From: Peribacillus folii
GTDB lineage: Bacteria > Bacillota > Bacilli > Bacillales > DSM-1321
Direction: 5' to 3'
NCBI RefSeq assembly: GCF_030271255.1
Contig: NZ_JASJOM010000010.1
Span: forward strand, 106,718-170,717
DNA: 64,000 bases
Shown here: in pieces, positions 1 through 8,194 of the stretch
How the letters are laid out: every line of letters begins with the position of its first letter
Position numbering within the stretch: the first letter of the stretch is position 1
Notes under the pieces: model-generated
What the model saw: only the letters and a program-made list of their open reading frames with translations
Databases searched by the model: none
Told to the model about the DNA's origin: nothing
Translations under genes and position numbers: made by a program

Positions 1-504
1 ACCCTCTGCGCCAATGATGAAATAAGATGAGAACGCAACGATTAAATCGAAAAACAGAAGGCCATAGCTTAAACTCCATCCCAAATACTTATTCGTAATT
101 CTGGCTAGGATCGTAGTACCGGCCGTTGTGCCGCCCACCCGAATGATCATTCCGATTCCTGCTCCGGCAAACACGCCGCCAAATATCGCATTGATGACAA
201 TTTCATCGGAAGATATATTCCAATTCTCCGTTAAATGAAGGAAAAGCGAGTTGAATGCAACAGCAACAATCGTGTAGATCGTGGTGATTTTGGACAAATA
301 TTTATACCCGACAATGAGCAGGAAAGCGTTGATAATCAAGCTTAAAAGCCCCGGCGACCATTCAAAAAGATAAAATAAAATGATCGTTATCCCCGTGACT
401 CCCCCTTCCCCTAGTTCATTGGGAATAACGAAAAGGTTTATTGCCAGGGCGAATATAAAAGCCCCTATTACTATAAAGAGAACATCTGAAGAAATCTTTT
501 TCAT
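1..504 (-). CDS. YitT family membrane protein, 3' end cut by window edge
   Basis: An open frame on the minus strand starts at the ATG at 504 and runs off the left edge after 168 codons, so the C-terminus is missing. The start has a purine-rich ribosome site (AAGGAAGG) just upstream. The visible part is strongly hydrophobic with about four to five membrane segments. It has family-typical patterns: an N-terminal helix ending in a FVIPNELGEGGVTG motif and a later GAGIGMIIRVGGTTAGTT stretch. These match the DUF161 domain of YitT proteins, which usually carry a cytoplasmic DUF2179 domain at the end; that part would lie outside the window. Substrate and role are unknown for this family. It is divergent from the transporter gene at 842. 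Confidence 0.85.
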   Translation of the reverse strand, partial: MKKISSDVLFIVIGAFIFALAINLFVIPNELGEGGVTGITIILFYLFEWSPGLLSLIINAFLLIVGYKYLSKITTIYTIVAVAFNSLFLHLTENWNISSDEIVINAIFGGVFAGAGIGMIIRVGGTTAGTTILARITNKYLGWSLSYGLLFFDLIVAFSSYFIIGAEG

Positions 505-841
505 GGTTAATACCTTCCTTTAAGTATGGTTAATGTGAAAAGATCGCTTAATTTCACTGCTCTATAGTAACATGGAAAGCCACTTATTCCTTCAAAGATT
601 TTTTCTTTTGTCCCCTCTCCGATTGTCTCCTTTTTGAAACATGCAAAAGGAGGCTGTGCTATTCCTCTTCTAACCGGAATAAAGCAGCCGCTTTTTTTTA
701 CCTTGTGGCAATTTCACGCTTTTTCTATCAAACCAATTCACTGATCAAGTGCATGGACATTAATTTATTGCCCAAAAAGGGTTTTAAATATTCTGAATAT
801 AAACTATAATTGATTTATTTTAAAACATCTAGGAGGTCATT
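505..841. other. Divergent intergenic region with a plus-strand hairpin
   Basis: 337 bp between two divergent genes with no credible coding sequence. It holds a hairpin with a T-run (652-699). A TATAAT at 805-810 could be the -10 of the transporter gene at 842, but no good -35 is visible. Confidence 0.6.
652..699 (+). terminator. Rho-independent terminator-like hairpin upstream of the 842 gene
   Basis: Imperfect stem GGCTG..CTATTCC / GGAAT..AGCAGCC followed by eight to nine T residues on the plus strand. No plus-strand gene ends here, because both neighbours point away, so it could be an attenuator in the 842 leader or end an unseen short transcript. Confidence 0.55.
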
Positions 842-1816
842 ATGGGTTTAGTAGAGAAAGTCAGCGCATTTGCTGGGAAAACATTCACCTTATGGGTCAT
901 GATATTTGCAGTCCTAGCATATTTCATGCCTAATCACTTTATATGGATCGGAGCGTACATCGTTCCTTTATTGGGCATAGTCATGTTTGGCATGGGTCTT
1001 ACACTGTCCGCCGCTGATTTCAAAGAAGTTTTCCGGCGACCGAAAGAGGTAGCCCTCGGTGTGGCAGGACACTTCATCATTATGCCGTTATTGGCATTTG
1101 CTTTGGCAATCCTGTTCGACTTGCCGAAGGAAGTGGCGGTCGGGGTCATTTTGGTCGGTTGCTGCCCTAGCGGGACAGCTTCAAATGTCATGGTGTTCCT
1201 TGCGCGGGGGAATGTTGCGCTTGCGGTTGCCATCGCTTCCGTATCCACCATTTTAGCGCCCATCATCACCCCGCTTCTCATCCTGCTGTTGGCAAGCAAA
1301 TGGGTCAATATCAGCATTGGATCGTTATTCATTTCCATCATTCAAGTCGTGATCATCCCGCTCCTGCTTGGATTCATCGTCAAGAAGTTTTTCGGTAAAC
1401 AGGCAGAGGCCGGCGCAAAGGCTTTGCCCCTCGTATCGGTCATTGCGATCGTCCTGATCGTTTCTGCCGTCGTCGCAGGCAGTCAAGATCAGCTGGCTAA
1501 AACCGGGTTGATGATTTTCGCGGTCGTCGTGCTTCATAATGTTCTTGGTTTTATTCTTGGCTTTTTCTTTGCCCGGCTATGCGGGATGGATTTGGCAAAA
1601 CAGAAGGCCGTTGCCATGGAGGTCGGGATGCAGAATTCCGGTCTGGGAGTAGCAATAGCCACCGCCCATTTCTCGCCTTTGGCTGCTGTACCCAGTGCCA
1701 TCTTCAGTGTTTGGCATAATATATCCGGATCCATATTGGCCTATATTTTCAGCCGCATGAAAGAGAGAAAAATGAAGGCGGATGTTAAGAACGATTCGAT
1801 TAAAACAAGCATATAA
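842..1816 (+). CDS. Bile acid:sodium symporter (BASS) family transporter
   Basis: 324 residues, the usual length for the bacterial BASS/SBF family. The ATG is preceded by AGGAGG at a good distance. The protein is almost entirely membrane helices (about ten). It has family signatures: GMGLTLSAADF near residue 50, the GCCPSGTASNVMVFLARGN stretch near residue 105 and EVGMQNSGLGVAIA near residue 260. These polar, glycine-rich stretches line the sodium and substrate sites in characterised relatives. The substrate cannot be read from sequence; bacterial members carry organic anions such as pantoate, 2-keto acids or bile acids. It appears monocistronic, with a terminator directly after the stop. Confidence 0.92.
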   Translation: MGLVEKVSAFAGKTFTLWVMIFAVLAYFMPNHFIWIGAYIVPLLGIVMFGMGLTLSAADFKEVFRRPKEVALGVAGHFIIMPLLAFALAILFDLPKEVAVGVILVGCCPSGTASNVMVFLARGNVALAVAIASVSTILAPIITPLLILLLASKWVNISIGSLFISIIQVVIIPLLLGFIVKKFFGKQAEAGAKALPLVSVIAIVLIVSAVVAGSQDQLAKTGLMIFAVVVLHNVLGFILGFFFARLCGMDLAKQKAVAMEVGMQNSGLGVAIATAHFSPLAAVPSAIFSVWHNISGSILAYIFSRMKERKMKADVKNDSIKTSI

Positions 1817-1824
1817 AAGAGGAG

Positions 1825-1851
1825 GCCGATTGATATAATCGGCTTTTTTTT
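1825..1851 (+). terminator. Terminator of the BASS transporter gene
   Basis: Stem GCCGAT / ATCGGC followed by eight T residues, nine bases after the stop codon. Confidence 0.85.
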
Positions 1852-2013
1852 GTTGGTGTATTTTCTTCTAAACCATTACTGAAAAATGAACTATTGCCTT
1901 GTTGTGGGTATTTTTCGAGCTACCTGCTATACTACTAAATAAAAGTAAGACATAAAACACTCTGATGATTCGATGATAATCATGGAATATCATGTTAAGG
2001 ATGAGGGAATAAA

Positions 2014-3270
2014 ATGCTACCTAAAATAAAATCGTCAAGAAAAATAGCTCGGTATTCATTAATGATCATGGGAGCGGGATATATTGCAACCACTCCCTTT
2101 CTAGGTTCCTTGCCGCTGGATTTATTACACGGAGGATTCGAGGCAGGGCTTGTCGGCGGATTGGCAGATTGGTTTGCCGTCACAGCACTATTCCGCCATC
2201 CGCTTGGAATTCCAATTCCACATACAGCCCTTTTGCCCAACAACCGGAAAAGAATGACCCAGGCGTTGGTTTCGATGCTGAAAAATGATTGGCTTTCTAA
2301 GGAGAGCATTCAGGACAAAGTGAAAAACATTGCTTTTACAGAAAAATTGATCCCCACTATCGTGAAAGAAACACAAAGTGACACGTTCAGAAAAGTCCTG
2401 ATTAAACTTATTAAGCAAATGATATGTTATATAGATATTGAAAAGGTGACGCCTTTCGTTGCACAAAAAATAAAAGGCTCACTTTCTAACATCGATATGA
2501 GCAAAATTCTGCATGCAGTAAGTTCACAGTTAGTAAACGAAGAGTTTGATAAGAAGGCTTTGGACCATGTTTTGAAAAAAGCGGAAGATTGGTTAAAGCA
2601 AAAACAAACAGGTCACAAACTAGGAACTGTTTCCATGGATGTACTCGGCAAGATCGAATTGGAGGGCATGCTTCAGTTTGCCGTTAAATCGATCCAAAGC
2701 TTGCTTAACGAGGAGAAACTGGGCAATATCATCCAAAACCTCCTGTTAAGTGTCGTAAACAACTTAAAAAATGAAAATGAACCTAATAGAGAAGCTTTAA
2801 TTTTATACATCAGGAAAGAGATTCAAGGCTTTACCGATAACAGGGAACTAGTACAGGGAGTTGAAAAATGGAAGGAGCAGCTTATAACAAATTGGGAGCC
2901 TGAGACAGCAATAACGGGAACCCTGCAGCAAATTCAACAAGAAGCCTTAGATTTTGTCGAAGGTGAACATTTCATGGACGCTTATTTGACTCCCATCATT
3001 CAGCGTGTACTGGATAATATGAAAGAAAACAGCCTCACCATCGATCTATGGATCCAGAAACAAATCACTATTCTCATTGAAAATAATCATACCCAAATCG
3101 GCAATCTAGTCCAGGAAAATCTCGATAAGCTAGACAACGAAACGCTGATTGATATGATGGAAAACGGGGTAGGAAAAGACTTGCAATGGATTCGTGTGAA
3201 TGGAGCCGTATGCGGTTTTATAATCGGGATCATCCTGACCGGCATCCAAGCCCTGCTTACGCTATTATAA
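2014..3270 (+). CDS. DUF445 family membrane protein
   Basis: 418 residues with a Shine-Dalgarno GATGAGGG before the ATG. The N-terminal 85 residues contain the DUF445 hallmark: a membrane helix, then GGFEAGLVGGLADWFAVTALFRHPLG and a PHTALLP segment. A long, mostly helical and charged middle follows (about residues 90-385), and one C-terminal membrane helix (GFIIGIILTGIQALLTLL) ends the protein. A membrane anchor at each end with a soluble helical body between is typical of the family, whose molecular role is unknown. It is a single gene with its own terminator. Confidence 0.88.
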   Translation: MLPKIKSSRKIARYSLMIMGAGYIATTPFLGSLPLDLLHGGFEAGLVGGLADWFAVTALFRHPLGIPIPHTALLPNNRKRMTQALVSMLKNDWLSKESIQDKVKNIAFTEKLIPTIVKETQSDTFRKVLIKLIKQMICYIDIEKVTPFVAQKIKGSLSNIDMSKILHAVSSQLVNEEFDKKALDHVLKKAEDWLKQKQTGHKLGTVSMDVLGKIELEGMLQFAVKSIQSLLNEEKLGNIIQNLLLSVVNNLKNENEPNREALILYIRKEIQGFTDNRELVQGVEKWKEQLITNWEPETAITGTLQQIQQEALDFVEGEHFMDAYLTPIIQRVLDNMKENSLTIDLWIQKQITILIENNHTQIGNLVQENLDKLDNETLIDMMENGVGKDLQWIRVNGAVCGFIIGIILTGIQALLTLL

Positions 3271-3326
3271 GCCTTGCACCAGTTGTTTGATTCCTTTACT
3301 ATTTGCCACTAATAAAAAAGAAAAGG

Positions 3327-3368
3327 AGCCGGCCAAGGTTTTCATGAAACACCTCGGCCGGCTTTTCC
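3327..3368 (+). terminator. Terminator after the DUF445 gene
   Basis: A 13-base stem AGCCGGCCAAGGT / ACCTCGGCCGGCT (one mismatch) followed by TTTT, with A-rich sequence on the other side. It can serve both strands, so it may also end the minus-strand gene at 3404. Confidence 0.85.
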
Positions 3369-3403
3369 CTTTTAAATTCACTTGTAAGCAGGGCTTCAAT
3401 TAG

Positions 3404-3595
3404 TTAAGGTTTGGATGGCTGATCACGAAGCCAGCCATCAATATGATCTAAATTAAAAACCAGTAAATTATTGATGGGTCTCAGATGGGGTATCTTTTTA
3501 TTTACTATCAGATCATTGATCTCCTCTTCGGTAATTGGCTGATTTACCGACTCAAGGTACTTTATTAAACTTTTAATACCATAGACTTTCCTCAT
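3404..3595 (-). CDS. Small hypothetical protein, possible helix-turn-helix DNA-binding protein
   Basis: 63 residues with an excellent ribosome site (GGGAGGTGATT) before the ATG, so it is very likely translated. The sequence is helix (KSLIKYLESV), a short PITEEEINDLIVNKKIPHLRPINN segment, then DHIDGWLRDQPSK. A helix-turn-helix followed by a short strand and a final helix resembles excisionase/MerR-like DNA-binding folds, where a trailing 'W' helix is common. This is a shape comparison only; I do not recognise a named family. It lies at the edge of the LXG toxin island with no partner gene. Confidence 0.6.
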   Translation of the reverse strand: MRKVYGIKSLIKYLESVNQPITEEEINDLIVNKKIPHLRPINNLLVFNLDHIDGWLRDQPSKP

Positions 3596-4109
3596 TTAAT
3601 CACCTCCCACCAAATTCTCCTTATTCAACATAAAGAAAACTTAGTGCTAGCTATTAAATGAAAGGTCGCTCCATACCTTATACCCGCTTTTTGTAGAACT
3701 AATCGCTTGCTTGCTTGCTTAATTAAAGAATAGGGTGGATATTCAGACCTTTTTCCAATCCATGAGGTATAAACCGTCGCGGTTCTTATTTAACATAAGA
3801 TAAACTGGGACCTGGACATAAAAGCCCCTAAAATGCTTTTTTATATTTATATCGGTGATTGATATTAATCCCCATACTCTTCTTTAATTGCTTTATTTGC
3901 ACAAGAACTATGAAATTGCTCAATTATTTCTTTTGCTTCTAGTTGCTTCATTTGTTTAGTTTCCTGTAATTTCAAAAATTATAAAAATAACACTTAGCCA
4001 TCATAGATAACATACTAAGATTTAAAACTGTCTAATTCATTAAAAAACCTCGAATGGCTTTGTCCACTCAAGGTTAACACTTCATGATTAAATATTTTTC
4101 TTTCACCTG
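3596..4109. other. AT-rich gene-poor stretch at the edge of the toxin locus
   Basis: 514 bp without a credible gene. It has a short GCTT tandem repeat near 3707-3722, a minus-strand open stretch at 3865-3978 that ends in TAA but has no ribosome site (residual coding sequence at best), and a minus-strand terminator at its right end (4042-4075). It is probably decayed island DNA. Confidence 0.5.
4042..4075 (-). terminator. Terminator of the Imm3-like immunity gene
   Basis: On the minus strand, a stem AACCTTGAGTGG / CCATTCGAGGTT (two G-U pairs) is followed by a T-run, about 35 bases after the stop at 4110. Confidence 0.75.
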
Positions 4110-4466
4110 CTATTCTGCTGATGAATTATAATCAACCTCTGCATTTCTTAGTCCTTGTATTACTTTTTTTATTCGTTTCGATAAGTCTTGTATTTCTTCT
4201 AATGTTAAGTCAGATTCTGCTTCTTGTGGGATAAACATGCTTAACCTTTTTGTTATACCTTCAATGCGCCCAACATATACTTTTTCATGGCCGATTGCTA
4301 TCTCTCCAATAGCAGTATCAACAATAAAATCTTCTATCTTGCCTAATCTATCAAATTCATCAGCTAGTTTTGCTATAGCATACCTATATCCCCTATCTTC
4401 TTCTAACAACTCTTCATATGTCTCCTGAATCGCATCAAATAATTCATTATATCCCCAATCTTTCAT
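4110..4466 (-). CDS. Likely Imm3-family immunity protein for the deaminase tip
   Basis: 118 residues from the ATG at 4466, chosen because GGAGGAGA lies eight bases upstream; a longer in-frame start at 4517 has no such site and would run into the preceding toxin fragment. The protein is all-helical and acidic (start MKDWGYNELFDAI, later YAIAKLADEFDRLGKIEDFIVDTAIGEIAIG). That pattern fits the Imm3 immunity family described with polymorphic toxins; the assignment is from memory of the family pattern. It sits directly downstream of the deaminase toxin fragment, as expected for a toxin-immunity pair, and has its own ribosome site, so it can be made even if the toxin tip is silent. AT-rich, like the neighbouring toxin tips. 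Confidence 0.65.
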   Translation of the reverse strand: MKDWGYNELFDAIQETYEELLEEDRGYRYAIAKLADEFDRLGKIEDFIVDTAIGEIAIGHEKVYVGRIEGITKRLSMFIPQEAESDLTLEEIQDLSKRIKKVIQGLRNAEVDYNSSAE

Positions 4467-4494
4467 TAATTTTCTCCTCCATTCAAAATTAAGT

Positions 4495-5289
4495 TTAAGG
4501 AATAATTCTATTACCATTGTTGTGTATGACTTCTAATTCGATATTTTTATATTTAGCAGCAAACTCTGCTATTACTTCACTACAACTGTCACAAGTATCC
4601 AATTCTGTAAATAACTTAATACTCCCATTAGCTTGTGTATTCTCTCCAAGCCTAGAAGCAATGTCATTTAGTATTTTATACTCCGTATCTGTATTCCTTA
4701 AGTAACTCTCTCCCTCTTTACCAATAGCTTCTGTAGCTTTAAACATTGGATTTTCAGGTTGTAAAGAAATATCAGGCACCATATCCTCAAGACTTCCTTT
4801 GAGTTCATTTATCCTACTTTGAGCATAAAATTCAGATTTACTTATCCCACTGACATCCACTTCTGCAACAGCAAAATTACCAGATTTCTTATACCTACTT
4901 GTTAAATTTCCTCTTAGCTCTTTTACTCTATCAATTATATGTGTTTCTGCTACTGAATCTATTTGTCTAGTTGGATACACTTTACCTTTAGTAATACTCT
5001 CCCCAGAAACACCCTCTACTTTGCTATCCTTAACCATGAATTTCTGATAGGCTTCCTTAATTGTCTGCTTTTCCATCATAACTTGGCGAAGGGTTGGTCG
5101 TCCTGCGAGGGATACTTGTTCCATACTTATCCGTTTAGGGATTTCTTTTTTACCTAGTTCTTCACCTATATTTTTTAACGTGGCTTTTCCAGATCTCGCA
5201 ATGTCTGTTATTGTAGTTTTTGCATACTGTACCTGCTTTTGCGCAAATTCCTTACTGTAAGGAATGAACTTTGTACCACTTGTATTTAA
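4495..5289 (-). pseudogene. Orphan LXG toxin tip: C-terminal deaminase module without the LXG trunk
   Basis: An open frame from just after a TGA at 5290-5292 to the stop at 4495. It begins with the pretoxin linker SGTKFIPYSKEFAQKQVQ, identical to residues 407-425 of the full LXG toxin, because the DNA at 5227-5282 is an exact copy of 6636-6691. A different C-terminal domain follows. Its last 70 residues carry DTEYKIL (D/T/E at 146-148 counted from the ATG at 5124) and TCDSCS (Cys178, Cys181), the DxE...CxxC zinc-site pattern of nucleic-acid deaminase toxins, closest to the BURPS668_1122 (Toxin-deaminase) type. No ribosome site precedes the ATG at 5124. It is best read as a silent spare tip that could replace the nuclease tip by recombination. 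Confidence 0.75.
5227..5282. repeat. 56-bp exact direct repeat, copy in orphan toxin tip
   Basis: Identical base for base to 6636-6691 (offset 1409). Both flanking bases differ, so the identity is exactly 56 bp. It encodes the same linker peptide in both places, in frame. Confidence 0.95.
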
Positions 5290-5408
5290 TCACGATGTCT
5301 GAGGTCAGTAAATCCATATTCTTATCTATATATCTTTTTTAGAACTAACGGCCTTTTATATGAGAAGCCCGATATAACTTAAAACAATACATATGCTATT
5401 TCTACAAT

Positions 5409-5437
5409 GAAAAGACCTTAACTTTACCGTTAAGGTC
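5409..5437 (-). terminator. Terminator after the YezG-like immunity gene
   Basis: Perfect stem GACCTTAAC / GTTAAGGTC with loop GGTAAA, followed on the minus strand by TTTTC. It lies 32 bases past the stop at 5469 and separates the active toxin operon from the spare tip. Confidence 0.85.
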
Positions 5438-5468
5438 ATACAAAAAAACAAGCTTTTTTTATCCTCCA

Positions 5469-5936
5469 TTATTCTTTCTTGAGGTATTCTTCTAAAAGAC
5501 TCTTATCATATTCAGTTTCAGGTAAAAGACCCAAACGAGTATATTCCCAAATAACCCTTCTTTCGTGATCATCTGCATTTGATAAATCTTCATAATCATA
5601 GTCAACTTTAAATTCCCCTGTACTTTCTAAAGTAAAAGTTAAATTGGTCCATTGTTCTTGATTATTATCTTTAAATTCATCTGATAATTCTTTTAAAACC
5701 TTTATTAACCTCCGCCAAGTATCTCTATACTCTATTCTACTAATACTATGTAATTCAGGGATATCGTGACTATATATGAGTTTATCATTAATATTAGACT
5801 GATAGAAAAAGAACGCAGTCCCTGTCCCCTCATTAACTTCTCCATACAAAATAACTTTACTCCATTCTTCTGGAATCATCTCATTTACTGTTTGAGCTAT
5901 TTTCTGATAATATTCATTTAGTTTTGATTCATTCAT
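5469..5936 (-). CDS. yezG: YezG-family immunity protein (DUF600) for the LXG nuclease toxin
   Basis: 155 residues. Family-specific stretches are MIPEEWSKVILYGEV, YSHDIPELHSIS, ELSDEFKDNNQEQWTNLTFTLES and VDYDYEDLS, the pattern of the YezG-like antitoxin family. In B. subtilis YezG neutralises the LXG DNase YeeF in the cytoplasm. Here the gene starts three bases after the stop of an LXG toxin with a YeeF-like nuclease tip, so pairing by position and by family agree. Expression is presumably coupled to the toxin through the shared operon. AT-rich like the toxin tip. Confidence 0.92.
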   Translation of the reverse strand: MNESKLNEYYQKIAQTVNEMIPEEWSKVILYGEVNEGTGTAFFFYQSNINDKLIYSHDIPELHSISRIEYRDTWRRLIKVLKELSDEFKDNNQEQWTNLTFTLESTGEFKVDYDYEDLSNADDHERRVIWEYTRLGLLPETEYDKSLLEEYLKKE

Positions 5937-5939
5937 TTT

Positions 5940-7910
5940 TTATCCCCCTGCTCTATTTTCAAATGTTCTTAAATCCCAACGGCCATCGTCAATTTTATAC
6001 TCTATGTCGAAACTTGTAGGTCGAGTTGAATTTCCCTCATACACAGGATAAATTTTCACTTCTACTGTTTTAGGAGGATTACTGTCTAAAGCTTTTGCCC
6101 AAGATATTTCGAGTTTTTTCCATTCTCCCATATTCAGGTTTGCATTCATAGGAACAAGGTTGTCTAGATGACCAGACCCTTTAAATATGCTGGCGATTAA
6201 GTGGCCCCCTTGATCATCCGGCAAGCGGTCTTCCCTTCCAGCAATTCGCTGAGCATAATTGTTTCGTTTACCACTACCTAAGTCGAGAGAACCTTCTACA
6301 CTTGTTATACGACCCTTTTCGTCTGTTTTATATACGTGACCACCAGGGGATGTATATTCAATATTCGGTTTTAAAACTTTCTTCATCCGCTCTCTTGTAT
6401 AATGCTTTCCATACTCCACTTTTGTAATTTCAATGGATTCCTTTGCAAGCACTACTTTGCCTGTACCCTTACCACCATCACTCTTAACCGTAAACTTCTG
6501 CACGATATCCTTAACCGTAGTATTATCAAAAGTGACATATTTATAGTTGTATCCATACGCCGTCGCTAATTCTTCGACCCTAATCCGGAGAGGAACTTCC
6601 ACCTTGCCGATTTCCCTGCCGAAAGCTTGAACCTTCTGTACCTGCTTTTGCGCAAATTCCTTACTGTAAGGAATGAACTTTGTACCACTTGCTACTTTAT
6701 CTGCGACCTTAGCCGCACCAGCCACACCGCCGATCCCAAGTGCCATCAACAGCCCGTTTTGCCGCTGTTCCTCTGTCAGTTGGTTGCCGAACATGTCTTT
6801 GCCGGTGACCGCTTCGCCAAGGCCGTTAGCGGTGAGGAGTCCGTATATCCCGTATTCGGATTTCTGGAGAAGGCTAAAGCCTTTTGCCGATTTGTAAGCG
6901 TCGAGCGCGTGATTCGCGGCGTTCAGTCCTTTGGCCGTTTTGTAAATGGCGCTGCCGCCCTTAATGGCCCGTCCGGCCCAGCCGACGACGGGGATGAACC
7001 CAGCGGCTGCCATGGCGCCTGCGGCGATTCGTTCGGCATCGGACAGCTTGCGGCCCGTAACTGGATCGACCCCGGTCGTTGCCCTGATTGAATCATAATA
7101 TCCCGTAAATTCCCCTGTAAAGGTTTTTGTCATATCCCAGGCTTTTTCGTACCATGGGCGGTTCTCGAGTTCTTCCATTTCTTGTTCGATTTCCTTAGCT
7201 TCGGCTTGTTCCTTTTTGAAGGTCTGGTAATCCTTCATCTGACCGCCGACTTCATCCTTCACTTGATAGACATCACTACTCTTGAAGGCTGTTTGGTTGA
7301 ACGTCATCGGCGAAATGGTGCCGTCCTGTTTGGTCGCATCAAGCAAGGCACGGAAAAGGCCAACCGCCACGTTTTCCTGCCCGACAGACACTTCATACTC
7401 CTCGACCAATTGCCGGTCGACATTCTCTACCTTTGTCACGGTGTCATCCAGTCTATGCCCGGCCAGCGTGATTTTCTCATTAAAATCCTTTTGGTCGAAC
7501 ATATCCAGAGCAAGGATATCATCAATACTGTTCAGGATTCTGTTAAGATCGCTTGCTTGTTCATGGACAAGCGACTGCGCTTGCTTGATGCCACTCGACA
7601 CTTCCCCATCTAAAAAAGGAACCTCCACCACCGTATTACCGGAGAGGTCCGCTTCTTCGAGAGTGGCAGGAATGCCCTCCAAAAAACTGATTTGCGTGGT
7701 GAATAGCTCAATCCAGGCGTCCGCCACTTCGATCTGCGCTTCATAGAAGCTTTTGATGGCTGCAGCTCCTGCTCCTTGAAACTCGTGATCAAGGGCGACG
7801 ATTCCCTGAAATTCCTTCTTCAGGCCATTGATTTGCTTTTTTAACTCTTCATATTGCTTGGCGCGTGACTTGGTTGCGTCCTGCAAGCTCTCGGCTTCGT
7901 AGATTTTCAT
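5940..7910 (-). CDS. LXG polymorphic toxin with C-terminal nuclease (YeeF-like)
   Basis: 656 residues. Residues 1 to about 210 form the helical LXG domain (MKIYEAESLQDATKSRAKQY...), which directs export by the Gram-positive type VII secretion system. Around residues 270-330 lies a glycine/alanine-rich pretoxin segment (DAERIAAGAMAAAGFIPVVGWAGR, PT-TG type). Residues 407-425 are the linker encoded by the 56-bp repeat. The tip (about 505-656) contains REDRLPDDQGGHLIAS with the catalytic-type His near 570 and HLDNLVPMNANLN, the pattern of DNA/RNA non-specific endonucleases. The ATG overlaps the preceding stop (ATGA). The trunk is GC-rich and the tip AT-rich, with the change near the repeat, so the gene is a mosaic. 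Confidence 0.93.
   Translation of the reverse strand: MKIYEAESLQDATKSRAKQYEELKKQINGLKKEFQGIVALDHEFQGAGAAAIKSFYEAQIEVADAWIELFTTQISFLEGIPATLEEADLSGNTVVEVPFLDGEVSSGIKQAQSLVHEQASDLNRILNSIDDILALDMFDQKDFNEKITLAGHRLDDTVTKVENVDRQLVEEYEVSVGQENVAVGLFRALLDATKQDGTISPMTFNQTAFKSSDVYQVKDEVGGQMKDYQTFKKEQAEAKEIEQEMEELENRPWYEKAWDMTKTFTGEFTGYYDSIRATTGVDPVTGRKLSDAERIAAGAMAAAGFIPVVGWAGRAIKGGSAIYKTAKGLNAANHALDAYKSAKGFSLLQKSEYGIYGLLTANGLGEAVTGKDMFGNQLTEEQRQNGLLMALGIGGVAGAAKVADKVASGTKFIPYSKEFAQKQVQKVQAFGREIGKVEVPLRIRVEELATAYGYNYKYVTFDNTTVKDIVQKFTVKSDGGKGTGKVVLAKESIEITKVEYGKHYTRERMKKVLKPNIEYTSPGGHVYKTDEKGRITSVEGSLDLGSGKRNNYAQRIAGREDRLPDDQGGHLIASIFKGSGHLDNLVPMNANLNMGEWKKLEISWAKALDSNPPKTVEVKIYPVYEGNSTRPTSFDIEYKIDDGRWDLRTFENRAGG
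6636..6691. repeat. 56-bp exact direct repeat, copy inside the LXG toxin gene
   Basis: Identical to 5227-5282. It sits at the trunk/tip boundary of the LXG toxin, where recombination with the orphan tip would swap the nuclease for the deaminase in frame. Confidence 0.95.
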
Positions 7911-8194
7911 CGCACAGGATACCCATGTGAAGTATGGGCGATGGCCTCATCCTGTTCTTTTAAAAAATCGATGTTGGCCCGGGTATCTTCGACATTTTTT
8001 TGGACAATTTTAATATATTGTTCGAAAACCTTCTCAAGGTTCGTTTCCCGATCCATCCACTTCGAGGTAAATTCCAATTTGTTGCTGCCCAGCTCACCTG
8101 CTGGTACATGTCCAAGACTGACGCCGCCAAGCGCCGTCTTTACCTGATCGACCTGCTTCGTTACGACAGGATGATTCAGCTTGATTGTCGTCAT
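7907..8194 (-). CDS. YwqI-like small helical partner of LXG toxin (DUF5344 type)
   Basis: 95 residues from the ATG at 8194, which overlaps the previous stop as TAATG and has GGGTGG nine bases upstream; a GTG at 8206 in the same frame is less likely because it lies inside that ribosome site. The protein is helical (MTTIKLNHPVVTKQVDQVKTAL ... FEQYIKIVQKNVEDTRANIDF). The small size, position and helical content match YwqI/DUF5344 proteins that precede LXG toxins. Such partners bind the LXG domain and help target it to the type VII machine; that role is known for related systems and inferred here. Confidence 0.75.
   Translation of the reverse strand: MTTIKLNHPVVTKQVDQVKTALGGVSLGHVPAGELGSNKLEFTSKWMDRETNLEKVFEQYIKIVQKNVEDTRANIDFLKEQDEAIAHTSHGYPVR

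Noticed and set aside
3865..3981. Minus-strand open stretch ending EQFHSSCANKAIKEEYGD
   Set aside because: Only about 38 codons, no ribosome site and no recognisable family; noise or a remnant, not called as a gene.
6627..7091. Plus-strand open frame opposite the LXG toxin
   Set aside because: Antisense shadow of the GC-richer trunk, with no ribosome site or family match.
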